Origin: Prevotella pallens ATCC 700821
GTDB lineage: Bacteria; Bacteroidota; Bacteroidia; Bacteroidales; Bacteroidaceae
Assembly: GCF_000220255.1 (NCBI RefSeq)
Contig: NZ_GL982514.1
Coordinates: forward strand, 706,540 to 767,446
Direction of reading: 5' to 3'
DNA length: 60,907 nt
Positions 35,852 to 44,902 of this stretch are shown here, one piece after another (position 1 is the stretch's first letter; every line of letters starts with the position of its first letter). Made by a program: the position numbers and the translations under genes. The notes under the pieces are model-generated. The model did no database searches. It was not told the origin of the DNA and worked only from the letters and a program-made list of their open reading frames with translations.

Positions 35852-36130
35852 ATGGTAAGAAATAAAATAATCAAATTAAGCACTATTATTGGGACTTTAT
35901 TTTTAATTGTTATTTGCTTTAATAGTCCCTTTTTTATTGATTTGTCTAAAGAGAAAAATAATATGATAATTAAAGACAAATTGAATACAAAGCGTACAGT
36001 ATTGTCTTCTCTATTCAATACTAAGGCAAACTCAAAACTTTCTGTGTATATTATTTGGGACTCGTATGATGTTAAGAATTTGCCTAAGGAGATACCGCAC
36101 CACAAAATTCTTTATACAAAAAATAATTAA
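35852..36130 (+). pseudogene. 5' part of a split small gene
   Basis: A 92-residue frame with a signal anchor (IIKLSTIIGTLFLIVICF) and then FIDLSKEKNN. Its last 147 bp (35983-36129) are repeated exactly at 37956-38102, where the frame continues for 82 more residues (to KYPFLIIK). Joining 35852-36129 to 38103-38349 gives one uninterrupted 174-residue gene. The segment between the repeats has therefore split it. The protein family is unknown to me; the membrane anchor and AT-rich DNA suggest accessory or immunity-type cargo. Confidence 0.7.
35983..36129. repeat. 147-bp perfect direct repeat, left copy
   Basis: Identical at every base to 37956-38102 (GAATACAAAGCG to AAATAATTA). It is much too long for a transposon target duplication. 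Confidence 0.95.
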
Positions 36131-36153
36131 CGTGAATTCAACGAATTCACGTT
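36129..36153. repeat. Perfect 25-bp palindrome, possible IS982-type end
   Basis: AACGTGAATTC-AAC-GAATTCACGTT has 11-bp perfect arms and begins right at the right border of the left 147-bp repeat. It resembles the start of the IS982-type sequence at 37307 (ACGTGAGTTCGATGAATT), so it may be a leftover insertion-sequence end. Confidence 0.5.
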
Positions 36154-36165
36154 AAATGGATGATT

Positions 36166-36663
36166 TCATTGTTTATATTTATCAATATTCTTTGTCCACG
36201 GCAATGCTTTCCCATTAGAAAAAGATTGCCAAATATTATTTACATCAAATGTTTTAAGATTAGATAATCGACAATCTGATGCAAATAAAAGAAAGTCTTT
36301 TTGTGTCTTAAAGCCATAAATCCTATTCTCATTAGCATTAATAATAAACCATGCTTCTTTGACTGGCTGTCCGGAAACTATCGGTTCTCCTTTACAATAT
36401 AATAATATATACGGAGGATATACGCCCACTCTCTTAACATCGCTCGGTCCCTGTATATTTTGAATAGTTGTCGGAGGAATTTTTGTATCTACAATCCACT
36501 GGACATTATCGGTGCACGTTACTTCGAAAGGTTTAATTAGAGGTATCCTCATGTAATCCCAACCTGAAGTCCTTGTATAAAAATCCTCTTTGCTATCTTT
36601 TCTGTTATTTGTATTTGTACAACAACAAAAGAGTACAAAGTAAAGATACATTATTAATTTCAT
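36166..36663 (-). CDS. Hypothetical lipoprotein in the inserted segment
   Basis: A 165-residue protein. The start at 36663 gives MKLIMYLYFVLFCCCTN, a lipoprotein-type signal with several cysteines at the cut. The body (KPFEVTCTDNVQWIVDTKI, ENRIYGFKTQKDFLLFAS) matches no family I recognise. It lies downstream of a second small lipoprotein gene on the same strand, which in turn follows the tail of a possible toxin gene. Small lipoproteins in that position are often immunity proteins, but this is inferred from position only. The coding DNA is very AT-rich. Confidence 0.6.
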   Translation of the reverse strand: MKLIMYLYFVLFCCCTNTNNRKDSKEDFYTRTSGWDYMRIPLIKPFEVTCTDNVQWIVDTKIPPTTIQNIQGPSDVKRVGVYPPYILLYCKGEPIVSGQPVKEAWFIINANENRIYGFKTQKDFLLFASDCRLSNLKTFDVNNIWQSFSNGKALPWTKNIDKYKQ

Positions 36664-36739
36664 TTTTTTATTTGCCATTTTGCTTCTATTGTTATTTTGT
36701 CATTACCTCCCAAAACATCATGATACTCAATTTAGCATA

Positions 36740-37177
36740 TTACTTATCGTATTGTTTTATAAATTTATATTTTACCATTTCATCAGGATCACCTTTCCAT
36801 ATAAATAAATCCCATGGTGGATTATCCTCGTTGAAGCCTTGACCTGAAATAAAAAATATTATTCCACCTTTCCCTCTCATATCTTCTAAATCATAAGTTA
36901 TTTTTATACCTTCATTAATTCCAAAAAGGATACCACTGTTTACGTCCTTTTCAATCTTCCATGTACCATTTGTATTTAATTTCCTTAATTCATCGGTTGC
37001 AGTGTTTATAATGTTATAATTTAGAGATTTCAAGACACAAGTGCCATCTTTATTAATCATTATTTCAGCGCCGTCATCAGCTTTCCAATTCCCAATAAAG
37101 TAAGTATTCTCTATTTGGGGAGAATTACAGCCAAATAAAAATACAATACAACTATATATTAAATTCTTCAATTTCAT
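36740..37177 (-). CDS. Small lipoprotein, possible immunity protein
   Basis: A 145-residue lipoprotein. The ATG at 37177 gives MKLKNLIYSCIVFLFGCNS, a clear lipobox (FGC). The mature part (NTYFIGNWKADDGAEIMINKDGTCVLKS, then NTNGTWKIEKD) looks like a small beta-sandwich or lipocalin-like domain. Its start overlaps by one base (TAATG) the stop of an upstream frame that is cut off at its 5' end by insertion-sequence DNA. Such coupling is typical of toxin followed by immunity gene. The assignment is inferred. Confidence 0.6.
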   Translation of the reverse strand: MKLKNLIYSCIVFLFGCNSPQIENTYFIGNWKADDGAEIMINKDGTCVLKSLNYNIINTATDELRKLNTNGTWKIEKDVNSGILFGINEGIKITYDLEDMRGKGGIIFFISGQGFNEDNPPWDLFIWKGDPDEMVKYKFIKQYDK

Positions 37178-37306
37178 TATCGTCTCATTTGCAAAGTTTC
37201 TGTCCATCTAAATGATTGTGAAGTTATTGAACCCCATCCCTTTTCAAATTTTTTATTTATCATACTACCAACAGTTTTCTGCCAAATAGGCAAATATCCT
37301 AAAATA
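37177..37306 (-). pseudogene. 3' tail of a gene cut by insertion-sequence DNA, possible toxin
   Basis: On the minus strand an open frame of about 40 codons reads YLPIWQKTVGSMINKKFEKG, then WGSITSQSFRWTETLQMRR and stop, the stop overlapping the next ATG (TAATG). It runs into the IS982-type end at 37307 and has no start. It looks like the C-terminal end of a larger protein; with the small lipoprotein gene next to it, a polymorphic toxin tail is the simplest reading, though unproven. Confidence 0.45.
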
Positions 37307-37955
37307 ACGTGAGTTCGATGAATTATAAGTGTCTATAAATTTGGTGATTAGCAAAATTTGTTGTAATTTTAAGGTGTTGATTTACAAACAATTACAAACA
37401 AAAATCGCTATGATCACCGAGGACAAAGTTACTGAAATATTTTGTATGGCAGATGATTTCTGCAAGTTTTTTGATGCAATGGTGGCAAAATATACGCTAA
37501 AGCCTACTGGAAAAAGAAAGTATCATCGAGATTCCACGATGTCAAAGGCAGAAGTCATGCTAATAATGATTCTTTTTCACGACTCTGGTTATCGCTGCTT
37601 TAAACATTTCTATCTTGAAAAAGTATGTAAGCGTCTGCGTCATTTGTTTCCTAAAATTGTCTCATACAACCGTATAGTAGAATTGGAAAGGGAGGTTGTC
37701 ATTCCACTCGCTTTGTTTATCAAGAAAGTATTGTTGGGCAAATGCACGGGCATAAGTTTTGTTGACAGCAAACCACTGCGTGTCTGCAAGAACCAAAGAA
37801 TACATATTCACAAGGTTTTCAAAGGTATAGCCCAAAGAGGAAAATGCTCTATGGGTTGGTTCTTCGGTTTCAAATTGAATTTGATTTGCAATGAGAAAGG
37901 AGAGCTTCTCAATTTTATGATAACACCGGGAGATGTTGATGACCGTAAGCCTTTG
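37307..37955 (+). mobile_element. Truncated IS982-family insertion sequence
   Basis: The left end begins near ACGTGAGTTCGATGAATT. The transposase gene starts at 37410 (MITEDKVTEIF; a longer frame starts upstream at 37329 but has no family support). It contains the IS982 motifs SKAEVMLIMILFHDSG, CTGISFVDSKPLRVC (catalytic Asp) and FMITPGDVDDRKPLE (second catalytic Asp). At 37956 the sequence switches to the 147-bp repeat, so the last third of the transposase, with the final catalytic residue, is missing; the hybrid frame ends at 37997. It cannot move on its own. Confidence 0.8.
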
Positions 37956-38102
37956 GAATACAAAGCGTACAGTATTGTCTTCTCTATTCAATACTAAGGC
38001 AAACTCAAAACTTTCTGTGTATATTATTTGGGACTCGTATGATGTTAAGAATTTGCCTAAGGAGATACCGCACCACAAAATTCTTTATACAAAAAATAAT
38101 TA
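37956..38102. repeat. 147-bp perfect direct repeat, right copy
   Basis: Identical to 35983-36129. Its first bases, GAATACAAAGCG, would also encode EYKA in the transposase frame, so the junction may have formed at a short match between the IS and the host gene. Confidence 0.95.
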
Positions 38103-38349
38103 TCTCATAAAAAGATTATTGCAGGTATCTTTTTTATACACAGGAGGAGATATGTCTACACTTAATAGCAGACTTATTATAATTCAAGATGGATATAAAT
38201 TATATGAGAGTCAAATTATATTAAGTAAGGAAGATATTGGTTTACAAAATAATATCACAGGATGGATTGTGCCTGAAAAGAAAAATGATTTAATTTCAAT
38301 AATTTCAAAATTTAACAAATATAAATATCCATTTCTCATTATTAAATAG
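38103..38349 (+). pseudogene. 3' part of the split small gene
   Basis: The unique 3' part continues in frame from the right copy of the 147-bp repeat: YLIKRLLQVSFLYTGGDMST, RLIIIQDGYKLYESQIILSK, ending KYPFLIIK. Together with 35852-36129 it restores a 174-residue protein. An in-frame ORF starting at 37933 covers this part but begins inside the IS remnant, so it is unlikely to be made as such. From 38350 to the promoter at 38678 I see nothing that I can assign. Confidence 0.65.
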
Positions 38350-38677
38350 TTTCTAATACGATACCATATGCCAGTAATGTCCCAGATTAGGAGTTGTGAA
38401 AATAAGGTCTTGAATATAAAGATTATCTGATAAGTTAGGAAATGGAGGCAGGGGGTAACATTCTGCCTTCGCATTATTTTCGCAATTACAACAAAACAAT
38501 ATGCAGAAAGTACCGAAATGAAGGAATGTCATTATGGCGCGATCTCACTTTATGATATCTGACTTTTTGGGTTATGGTAGCATTTGCCAGGAGCATAAAG
38601 CCGTTTTTATCAGCATTACATCATACGGTTTTTAACTTTTTTAAAACTTTAAGCTCTCAACTTCAGCAGAAATAATG

Positions 38678-38685
38678 TATATTTG
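38678..38685 (+). promoter_or_regulatory. Promoter -7 box for the glucosaminidase gene
   Basis: TATATTTG fits TAnnTTTG, 28 bp before the start codon at 38713. Confidence 0.55.
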
Positions 38686-38712
38686 CAGTCCACACATTTA
38701 CGAACAAAAGGT

Positions 38713-39642
38713 ATGAAACGACTCCTCACCATTATAATAGCAACCATAATAAACATTTGTTGGACTACAGCGGCAACAAAAATAAAATGGAACCAAGCAT
38801 ACCAAAACTATTTTAACAAATATAAAAACATCGCAATCAGAGAAATGAAACGATACGGAATACCTGCAAGCATAACTCTTGCACAAGGTGTTCTAGAAAG
38901 TGCAGCCGGAAACAGCCGATTGGCAACCGTTGCTAACAACCACTTCGGAATTAAATGCCACGATTGGACCGGACCAACAATTGCACAAGACGACGACGAA
39001 CAAGGAGAATGCTTCAGAGTATATGGCAGCGCAATTGAAAGCTACGAAGACCACTCCAAATTTTTAAGAGGACGAAAACGATACAGCAGCTTGTTTCAAC
39101 TCGCAATTACCGACTACCGAGGTTGGGCACACGGACTAAAACAGGCTGGATATGCTACCAATCCGGTATATGCAAATAGCCTGATTGACATAATTGAGTT
39201 GTATAGACTATACGAATACGACACAATGAAACCGAACAAAAACGATGACTTCGTTCCAAACAACAAACTAACAAGGAAAGAAGACATTGATATGCGAACA
39301 AGACAGTTCAGAGCTTTCAACGACAACTGTTATCTTACGGCGCATGCAGGCGAAACCTACGAAAACATTGCAAGAGAAATTGGTATAAAAGCCCACAAAC
39401 TGGCAAAATATAACGAACAACCCGAAGACACACGTCTTAATGAAGGCGAAATTGTGTGGCTAAGAAAAAAGAAACATCACGTGCCAGAAAACTTCAACAA
39501 ACAATATCACACTGCAAAAAGCAACGAAAGTTTGTACGATATTGCCCAGCTATATGGCGTTCGACTAAAGAACATAATAAAAGCTAACAAAAAAATAGCC
39601 AAACGAGGACTTAAAGCCGGAGACAAAGTTAAGCTGCCATAA
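38713..39642 (+). CDS. Secreted glucosaminidase with LysM domain
   Basis: A 309-residue cell-wall hydrolase. The ATG at 38713 gives a signal peptide (MKRLLTIIIATIINICWTTAA). The N-acetylglucosaminidase domain follows at about 35-165, with YGIPASITLAQGVLESAAGNS containing the catalytic Glu, then NNHFGIKCHDW and YEDHSKFL. A spacer leads to a C-terminal LysM repeat (YHTAKSNESLYDIAQLYGVRLKNIIKANK) that binds peptidoglycan; a second, weaker LysM-like segment lies at CYLTAHAGETYENIAREIGI. It likely remodels the wall in the periplasm. It has its own promoter box. Confidence 0.9.
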   Translation: MKRLLTIIIATIINICWTTAATKIKWNQAYQNYFNKYKNIAIREMKRYGIPASITLAQGVLESAAGNSRLATVANNHFGIKCHDWTGPTIAQDDDEQGECFRVYGSAIESYEDHSKFLRGRKRYSSLFQLAITDYRGWAHGLKQAGYATNPVYANSLIDIIELYRLYEYDTMKPNKNDDFVPNNKLTRKEDIDMRTRQFRAFNDNCYLTAHAGETYENIAREIGIKAHKLAKYNEQPEDTRLNEGEIVWLRKKKHHVPENFNKQYHTAKSNESLYDIAQLYGVRLKNIIKANKKIAKRGLKAGDKVKLP

Positions 39643-40163
39643 AGCTTACTTTAACTCCTGCATGGCTAACAAACAACACAAGTTAGATGCAACAGACAGA
39701 TAATTGTCTATAAACTAAACACTTAACGCTGCTCCATAGCAAAACAAAATGGGCGTATTTTAATGAATAGAGTGCAAAAATGTTTTCTACATTTGCAACA
39801 ACTGCCTTCTGCCAACATTATATGGAATGGCATCACAAACCGTTCTAAAAAAATATTGCAGAACTATGCATCGCAAATGTATACAACAAACATCACAAAA
39901 TACATTTTTAAAATATACAAACAAACACAACAACAAGCTATTTAAAATGTAATTATAATTCGCCAAACAATATCCACAAAAAACCAACGTTATGCTAACA
40001 GACAAAGCATAAAATTTGCACAAAAAGAAAACATCTTCCCTATTTTAAAGTGTGGTGAAATAAGGCAGAATTAGCACACACAATGTTGCAACAACCTGTT
40101 AAATAGGCAGTAACACTAACCGCACTCAACAATAGAAACAACTAAAAAGTGAATTTCTTAGTG
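39643..40163. other. Intergenic region without a supported gene
   Basis: About 520 bp of A-rich DNA. A 60-codon frame at 39763 has no recognisable protein features and I do not call it. Confidence 0.5.
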
Positions 40164-40418
40164 ATGAAAACAATAATAAATTCTTTAATTGAGCTGGCAA
40201 CCATTTCCAACAATAAAAATAGAATAGAACTATATAAGGCAATGGCTCAGAAACTTAAAAATGCAACAAAACAAGAACAAAACCATCTGTTGGAACACTT
40301 TTACGCTAACCTCTGCGGACTAATGGCACATTCGGAAATGGAAAGCAACGAATACAATAAACTAAATATCCTCTTAAAGCATTTACAGAATATATGCCAA
40401 GCAAGCCAACAACCGTAA
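40164..40418 (+). CDS. Small hypothetical helical protein
   Basis: An 84-residue cytoplasmic protein starting MKTIINSLIELATISNNKNR. It is predicted to be almost all helix and rich in Leu, Asn and Glu (KLKNATKQEQNHLLEHFYANL). The ATG at 40164 is chosen over a GTG at 40149. It has no motif I recognise. It lies 10 bp before a two-helix membrane protein gene and may be cotranscribed with it. Confidence 0.45.
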   Translation: MKTIINSLIELATISNNKNRIELYKAMAQKLKNATKQEQNHLLEHFYANLCGLMAHSEMESNEYNKLNILLKHLQNICQASQQP

Positions 40419-40428
40419 AGCACTGAAA

Positions 40429-40983
40429 ATGAAAAAGATATTCAATATAAAAGTAACAATTTGGGGGAAATGGAAAATTATACTCATCGCCATTATCTCC
40501 TCTGGTTTATGCACTTACGCATACAATATTGTTTTCTCTGGCAAACCAAACACCTATCACATCGTGAAAGTTTTGGGAGGACTAATTGTAATTTCATTCA
40601 TCTCAATATACAAGACACTTCTTTACACCTTAAGAATTGAAATAGACGATGTTAGCATAGCTTTCTACAAACAAAATGTGCTGATTTATAAGAACACAAA
40701 AGATAAATTACGCAACCTAAGAATATTAAAAAACACAAGAAACGACATTGTTGAACTAAAAATTTGTTTCGAAGATAGAAACTTCATCTTGTATTCGCCA
40801 ATAAAATTACAGTCGAAAAAACAAAAAATAAACAACATAGAAGATGTTTTCCACTATCTTGTTAAAAACTACAACCTTAAACGCAAAAAAGTTTATGGCA
40901 AAGTACTCGGATTTGGAAAGAAATTCGAAAACAAACTTATAAACGAATACTGGAATAAAAAATATATAACATCTGACAGTTGA
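40429..40983 (+). CDS. Hypothetical membrane protein
   Basis: A 184-residue protein with two membrane helices near the N-terminus (WKIILIAIISSGLCTYAYNIVF and VLGGLIVISFISIYKTLLYTL). A basic cytoplasmic part follows that looks PH-like (LRIEIDDVSIAFYKQNVLIYKNTK, IVELKICFEDRNFILYS). The family is unknown to me. It follows the small helical protein gene by 10 bp. Confidence 0.6.
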   Translation: MKKIFNIKVTIWGKWKIILIAIISSGLCTYAYNIVFSGKPNTYHIVKVLGGLIVISFISIYKTLLYTLRIEIDDVSIAFYKQNVLIYKNTKDKLRNLRILKNTRNDIVELKICFEDRNFILYSPIKLQSKKQKINNIEDVFHYLVKNYNLKRKKVYGKVLGFGKKFENKLINEYWNKKYITSDS

Positions 40984-41490
40984 AATAAAATATTGAAAAC
41001 AAAATCACCCACAATTAAAACTGAACCACCCACATTGCAACAAATCTATTCAGTCTTACTGCAACCTAACATCAAATTATAGCATTCAGCCATTAAATCA
41101 TCATTAGAGTTTGCCTTCCTGCACAACAAAAACTGGCAAACAAACAAAATCAGCCCATTCAGTTTCTCACTCCATACCATTCTTACAATAAGAATAACGA
41201 AAAAGTAGCGAAAGTAAACAAGAAAAATTAATTATTATTCATCAAAAAAATAATTATTAATCCAAAATTCATAATTATTTTTTTATAAACTCCCCGTTAT
41301 ATAAACTTTATGGCATAAACATCGCCCAGATAACACAAATATTTAGAATAATAGTGGTTCCACTTATGCTAAGCATTTTTTAGCAGTCTACAACTAAGTG
41401 CCTATATTTCAGATTATTAAAAACACACACTTCCTAAAAATATATTGCACAAAAAACAAGGCAATGTTTGCAGTATATGCTGGAAATTAC

Positions 41491-41498
41491 TATTTTTG
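41491..41498 (+). promoter_or_regulatory. Promoter -7 box for the DUF3298-like gene
   Basis: TATTTTTG fits TAnnTTTG, 25 bp before the start at 41523. The 40984-41490 stretch upstream is very AT-rich and has no gene I can support. Confidence 0.5.
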
Positions 41499-41522
41499 TA
41501 CATACTTACAAACATAGCACGT

Positions 41523-42455
41523 ATGAATAATAAACGCAAACTGTTAATTTTTGCCTCGCTTATATTGGTTTTAACAATAGTAGGTTGCAAAGATAGTAGA
41601 GCCATATCGGTAAGAAAAGTGGCAAATAGAAAGGTATATCCTTCTCAAAAAACAAAAACTGTTGTAATAAAAAAGGAAATTCCACTGGTTGTCGATTCAA
41701 TTGGTAAATCGTATCATACCAAAACAGCTGATTTAGATTTTGCATATTCTTTTCCTACTTCAGGACCTCGTCCCTTAATCGATTCAATTCGTGCTTACCT
41801 TTCGTCCGAACTGCTTAGTTGCACCGCTATATATTCAGACGAAAAAGTTAAAACCAATGCCTACAAAAATATTACCGATGGTAAAGGAATGATAAACTAT
41901 TATGCAAAAGCAACTTTTAGAAAGTTAAACAGCATTTTAGGTGAGCAAAAAGACGAAGAAGTTGCATGGACGCCTGACATTGCGATGTTTGTAATGAAGC
42001 AACACGAAACAAAACGATATGTAACATATTTATCATCGTATATGTCTTATTTGGGTGGACCGCATGGAGGCGGCGTTGAATATGGCGCAACTTTTAATAA
42101 AAAAACAGGCAAAAAACTTAAAAACGTGCTGAAACCGCATAGCGAAAAAGCACTTCAGCCCATACTTCGAGAAGGTGTTGCAAGCTATTTTAGAGATATA
42201 GAAAGCCACAACGAAAAAGATAAAGCAAAAATAGAAGCAGCGGTAAAACAGGAAATGGAGAGTCTTTTTATTGAAAATGGGATAATTCCACTACCCCATA
42301 ACACAGCTTACCTATCTCCAAAAGGAGTTGTTTTTATATATAGTTTCTACGAAATTGGTGCTTATGTCATTGGAACACCAACTTTTGTGATTCCATATAA
42401 CAAAATAAAGAATTTTTTAACACCCGAAGCTCGCCATCTTGCAGAAATCGAATAA
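41523..42455 (+). CDS. DUF3298/RsiV-like lipoprotein
   Basis: A 310-residue protein. The ATG at 41523 gives a lipoprotein signal (MNNKRKLLIFASLILVLTIVGCKD). The rest follows the RsiV/DUF3298 pattern: ADLDFAYSFPTSGPRPLIDSIRAYLSSELL, VTYLSSYMSYLGGPHGGGVEYGATFNKKTGKKLKNVL and a C-terminal LSPKGVVFIYSFYEIGAYVIGTPTFVIPYNKIKNFL. The GGxHG..G.....N..TGK motif is the family hallmark. In other bacteria the domain binds lysozyme or similar ligands; the role here is unknown. Confidence 0.8.
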   Translation: MNNKRKLLIFASLILVLTIVGCKDSRAISVRKVANRKVYPSQKTKTVVIKKEIPLVVDSIGKSYHTKTADLDFAYSFPTSGPRPLIDSIRAYLSSELLSCTAIYSDEKVKTNAYKNITDGKGMINYYAKATFRKLNSILGEQKDEEVAWTPDIAMFVMKQHETKRYVTYLSSYMSYLGGPHGGGVEYGATFNKKTGKKLKNVLKPHSEKALQPILREGVASYFRDIESHNEKDKAKIEAAVKQEMESLFIENGIIPLPHNTAYLSPKGVVFIYSFYEIGAYVIGTPTFVIPYNKIKNFLTPEARHLAEIE

Positions 42456-42554
42456 CATCAGCACACACAATGCCCTCTTATAAAAGCAGCAAAACTCTGC
42501 AAAATGTGGGGGTATCATAATTATTAACTCCGCAAAACGTGTAATAAATAATAT

Positions 42555-42744
42555 ATCAACGAACATTCCGTAGGCGTAGGGGCAGATTTATCTCGCCCGT
42601 ACATCATTAAAAAAAAAACATATTCAAACTCCGCAAAACCTGTAATGTATAATATTCGACGAACAATTCCGTAAAGTTTATTTATTGCGCAAAATATATA
42701 TCAACGAACATTCCGTAGGCGTAGGGGCAGATTTATCTCGCCCG
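42555..42744. repeat. Two copies of a 45-bp intergenic repeat
   Basis: A 45-bp sequence (ATCAACGAACATTCCGTAGG to TTATCTCGCCCG) occurs exactly at 42555-42599 and 42700-42744. A degenerate third copy lies around 42838-42860. The neighbouring AAAACGTG(T)AATA-type text is also repeated. The GTAGGGGC part also occurs at 25367, next to the 44-bp tandem repeat. Between 42456 and 42975 there is no gene. Confidence 0.85.
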
Positions 42745-42975
42745 CACAATCATTAAAGAAAAATATATCCAACACCGCAAAACGTGGCGTACAAAATATT
42801 CAACAAACACACCGAAAAACGTGTAATAAATAATATATCAACGAATATCTCGCCCGTACATCATTAAAAAATATATTGCTGTCCGATAAAAAAATATAAT
42901 TTCTGGCTAAGTACCTAATTTACAAGGTTCTGTGATTAAATGCAGATCGTATGGGTAACGATTTAGAAATGAGCG

Positions 42976-43098
42976 AAGTGCACTGATACACAATATTCTG
43001 AATAGCCAAAGAACGCTTACTATTTCACTTGCAAAGATAACCCTTTACGAGCAGAAGTGATCGGTTTTTCCTGTTTTTCTTCTTTTCAGTGAAAGAAA
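42976..43098. repeat. 123-bp direct repeat flanking the HNH module, left copy
   Basis: AAGTGCACTGATACACAATA to GTGAAAGAAA; the same length (123 bp) and mostly the same sequence as 44903-45025. Its first 33 bp (42979-43011) are also the inverted counterpart of 58399-58431. Confidence 0.85.
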
Positions 43099-43842
43099 TT
43101 ATTGTTTTTTTTTGACTCTATGATACGTTTTGATGAAATAAAACCCCGTCGTTTCTTCTTTGTAGAAAACTGCGTGCATAGGACCTTCTGTTAGTTCTTG
43201 AGTAGCTTCCCAATTACATTTTTCTCCATTTTTTAATCTGAATGCCATGGCAATTAAATATACAAGGTGTTCTAGGTCGAATAAATCATGAACGTCTTTG
43301 CCTACAGCAAGATTTCTACCCTCATATGAGAAATGTTTGAGTACGTGCATTAGACCGCCTGTAAAGTCATATACATCTTGCTTACCATTGCATTCGTCTA
43401 CTTTACGAAAGGTGTCAAGTCTTAAGATATCACCAAACCCTTCTTTGTTTGCATATACTACATAACAACAGGCATTTTCAGCAAGGAACTTAATAAATCT
43501 ATCTTTACTGTCAAATCTCTTGAATACACTCCCCTCATATAGTGCATCTACGACATCCATAGCATTACCAGTACCAAATTTTTCAGGGAAAGCCTCAAGA
43601 GCTTCTATAATACCTTCTTGTAATAATCTATGGCATGACACATTAAAAACTATATAGAAATTATGGTCACCCTCGACATAGTAATGATATATTTCATTTA
43701 TAGGGAAACCTGTCTGAAATGAATTAAGTTCTTCGATCCCTTGCTCTTTCCTTACTTCATTCTCATGGAGCCAAAGTTCAAGTAACTTTGGCTCCATATA
43801 TGCCTTTAGAGCATCATACTCCTTAAATGATATCAATTTCAT
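43099..43842 (-). CDS. Unknown protein, partner of the HNH nuclease
   Basis: A 247-residue cytoplasmic protein without signal or membrane segment. It starts MKLISFKEYDALKAYMEPKL and contains NFYIVFNVSCHRLLQEGIIE, KFLAENACCYVVYANKEGFGDI and GGLMHVLKHFSYEGRNLAVG. No family is recognised. It follows the HNH nuclease gene by 17 bp on the same strand, and the two are enclosed by 123-bp direct repeats, so they form a transferable unit. It could be a sensor, an immunity protein or a second effector; this is open. Confidence 0.6.
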   Translation of the reverse strand: MKLISFKEYDALKAYMEPKLLELWLHENEVRKEQGIEELNSFQTGFPINEIYHYYVEGDHNFYIVFNVSCHRLLQEGIIEALEAFPEKFGTGNAMDVVDALYEGSVFKRFDSKDRFIKFLAENACCYVVYANKEGFGDILRLDTFRKVDECNGKQDVYDFTGGLMHVLKHFSYEGRNLAVGKDVHDLFDLEHLVYLIAMAFRLKNGEKCNWEATQELTEGPMHAVFYKEETTGFYFIKTYHRVKKKQ

Positions 43843-43859
43843 AATGCAGATATTTTGTA

Positions 43860-44876
43860 TTACAAATTATTCGCCAATAGTCGTTTAAGTGAGTCCCACG
43901 GATGCTGTAGAACATATTTAATTGTCACCCACCAATCGCGATTCATATCTTCGAATGTCATATCCATGCCATATTCCTCTTTTATTACTTTCTCAGAGGA
44001 ACTAAAATCTAATCCTTTCAGTCGTTGTGGGATTATCGTATCTGCAATAGTTGGGATATATGGCATAGATATTTCTTTCCCAAACAGGAATTTATCAGCA
44101 GGACAGAATGGAATCTGAAACTGAAATGCAAAGTTGCCATATGCAAGCAGGAACATATATAGAGGAACATTTTCCTCCAGCCTCTCATCTTTTCTTTTGA
44201 AAAGCATTGTGACAGGAGTTGGGAATGGTGAAATTCCTCCATATTGCCTATACCCAACAAGGAGCTGCCCTTTTATGTTTTTTCTATCCATCAAAAAATC
44301 CATGGCATTCGTTACTTCTAGTAGTTCGCTATCTGGCATGACCGTTAGAGCCATCTTAAGAAGGCATTTATATACATTCACTGGAGTATATGTTCTTTTA
44401 CCCTTAAAATGAATAACCTTATTCTTTTTGTCCAGATGAGCGATAGCAGTTTCATCTTCTTTTTGCAATACGGAAATAAAATCCTTAATATCTATACGTG
44501 TAAAGTCGTCTTTCCGGGATTTGTATGATGGAATACCCCTCTTGCCCTTTACTTGTGACAAACAATGTAAGAGTTTCATGTAGTTTGAAAATTCGCTCTC
44601 ATACTTTGAAAATCTATTTCCATTACAATCATCACATTCATAATATGAAAACAGACGATCATTTCCTATCAAATTGGATAAAGCATGCGCTTCTTTTTTG
44701 AAAGTAACCTCTCCCTTCTTACAGCCACAAAATCTGCAAACCTGATTGTTTTTATCTCCAAGAAATACATTCTTCGCTTGATTGGTACCGTATGAGACTA
44801 TTGTTTCATAGTTTCCATAATATTTGTCACACGCATTTTTGAATGCTTGAGAGTATTTAATTTGTTCCATAATCAT
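43860..44876 (-). CDS. HNH endonuclease-like protein
   Basis: A 338-residue protein with an N-terminal HNH_5-type zinc/nuclease module: CRFCGCKK (about 48-55), EAHALSNLIGN (about 64-74, with the catalytic His) and YYECDDCNGNRFSKYE (about 80-95). The rest (about 100-338) is unrecognised and ends DWWVTIKYVLQHPWDSLKRLL. The HNH fold cuts DNA, or sometimes RNA. With a partner gene next to it inside a mobile element, a defence function is likely but inferred. An ATG two codons later is possible. Confidence 0.7.
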   Translation of the reverse strand: MIMEQIKYSQAFKNACDKYYGNYETIVSYGTNQAKNVFLGDKNNQVCRFCGCKKGEVTFKKEAHALSNLIGNDRLFSYYECDDCNGNRFSKYESEFSNYMKLLHCLSQVKGKRGIPSYKSRKDDFTRIDIKDFISVLQKEDETAIAHLDKKNKVIHFKGKRTYTPVNVYKCLLKMALTVMPDSELLEVTNAMDFLMDRKNIKGQLLVGYRQYGGISPFPTPVTMLFKRKDERLEENVPLYMFLLAYGNFAFQFQIPFCPADKFLFGKEISMPYIPTIADTIIPQRLKGLDFSSSEKVIKEEYGMDMTFEDMNRDWWVTIKYVLQHPWDSLKRLLANNL

Positions 44877-44902
44877 TTATACTTTTGATTTTAGAAAAAT
44901 CT

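Noticed and set aside
35983..38102. 147-bp repeat as a transposition target-site duplication
   Set aside because: Target duplications are typically under 15 bp; this must come from recombination or segmental duplication.
39763..39945. 60-codon frame as a gene
   Set aside because: No signal, domain or ribosome site; composition matches the surrounding A-rich DNA.
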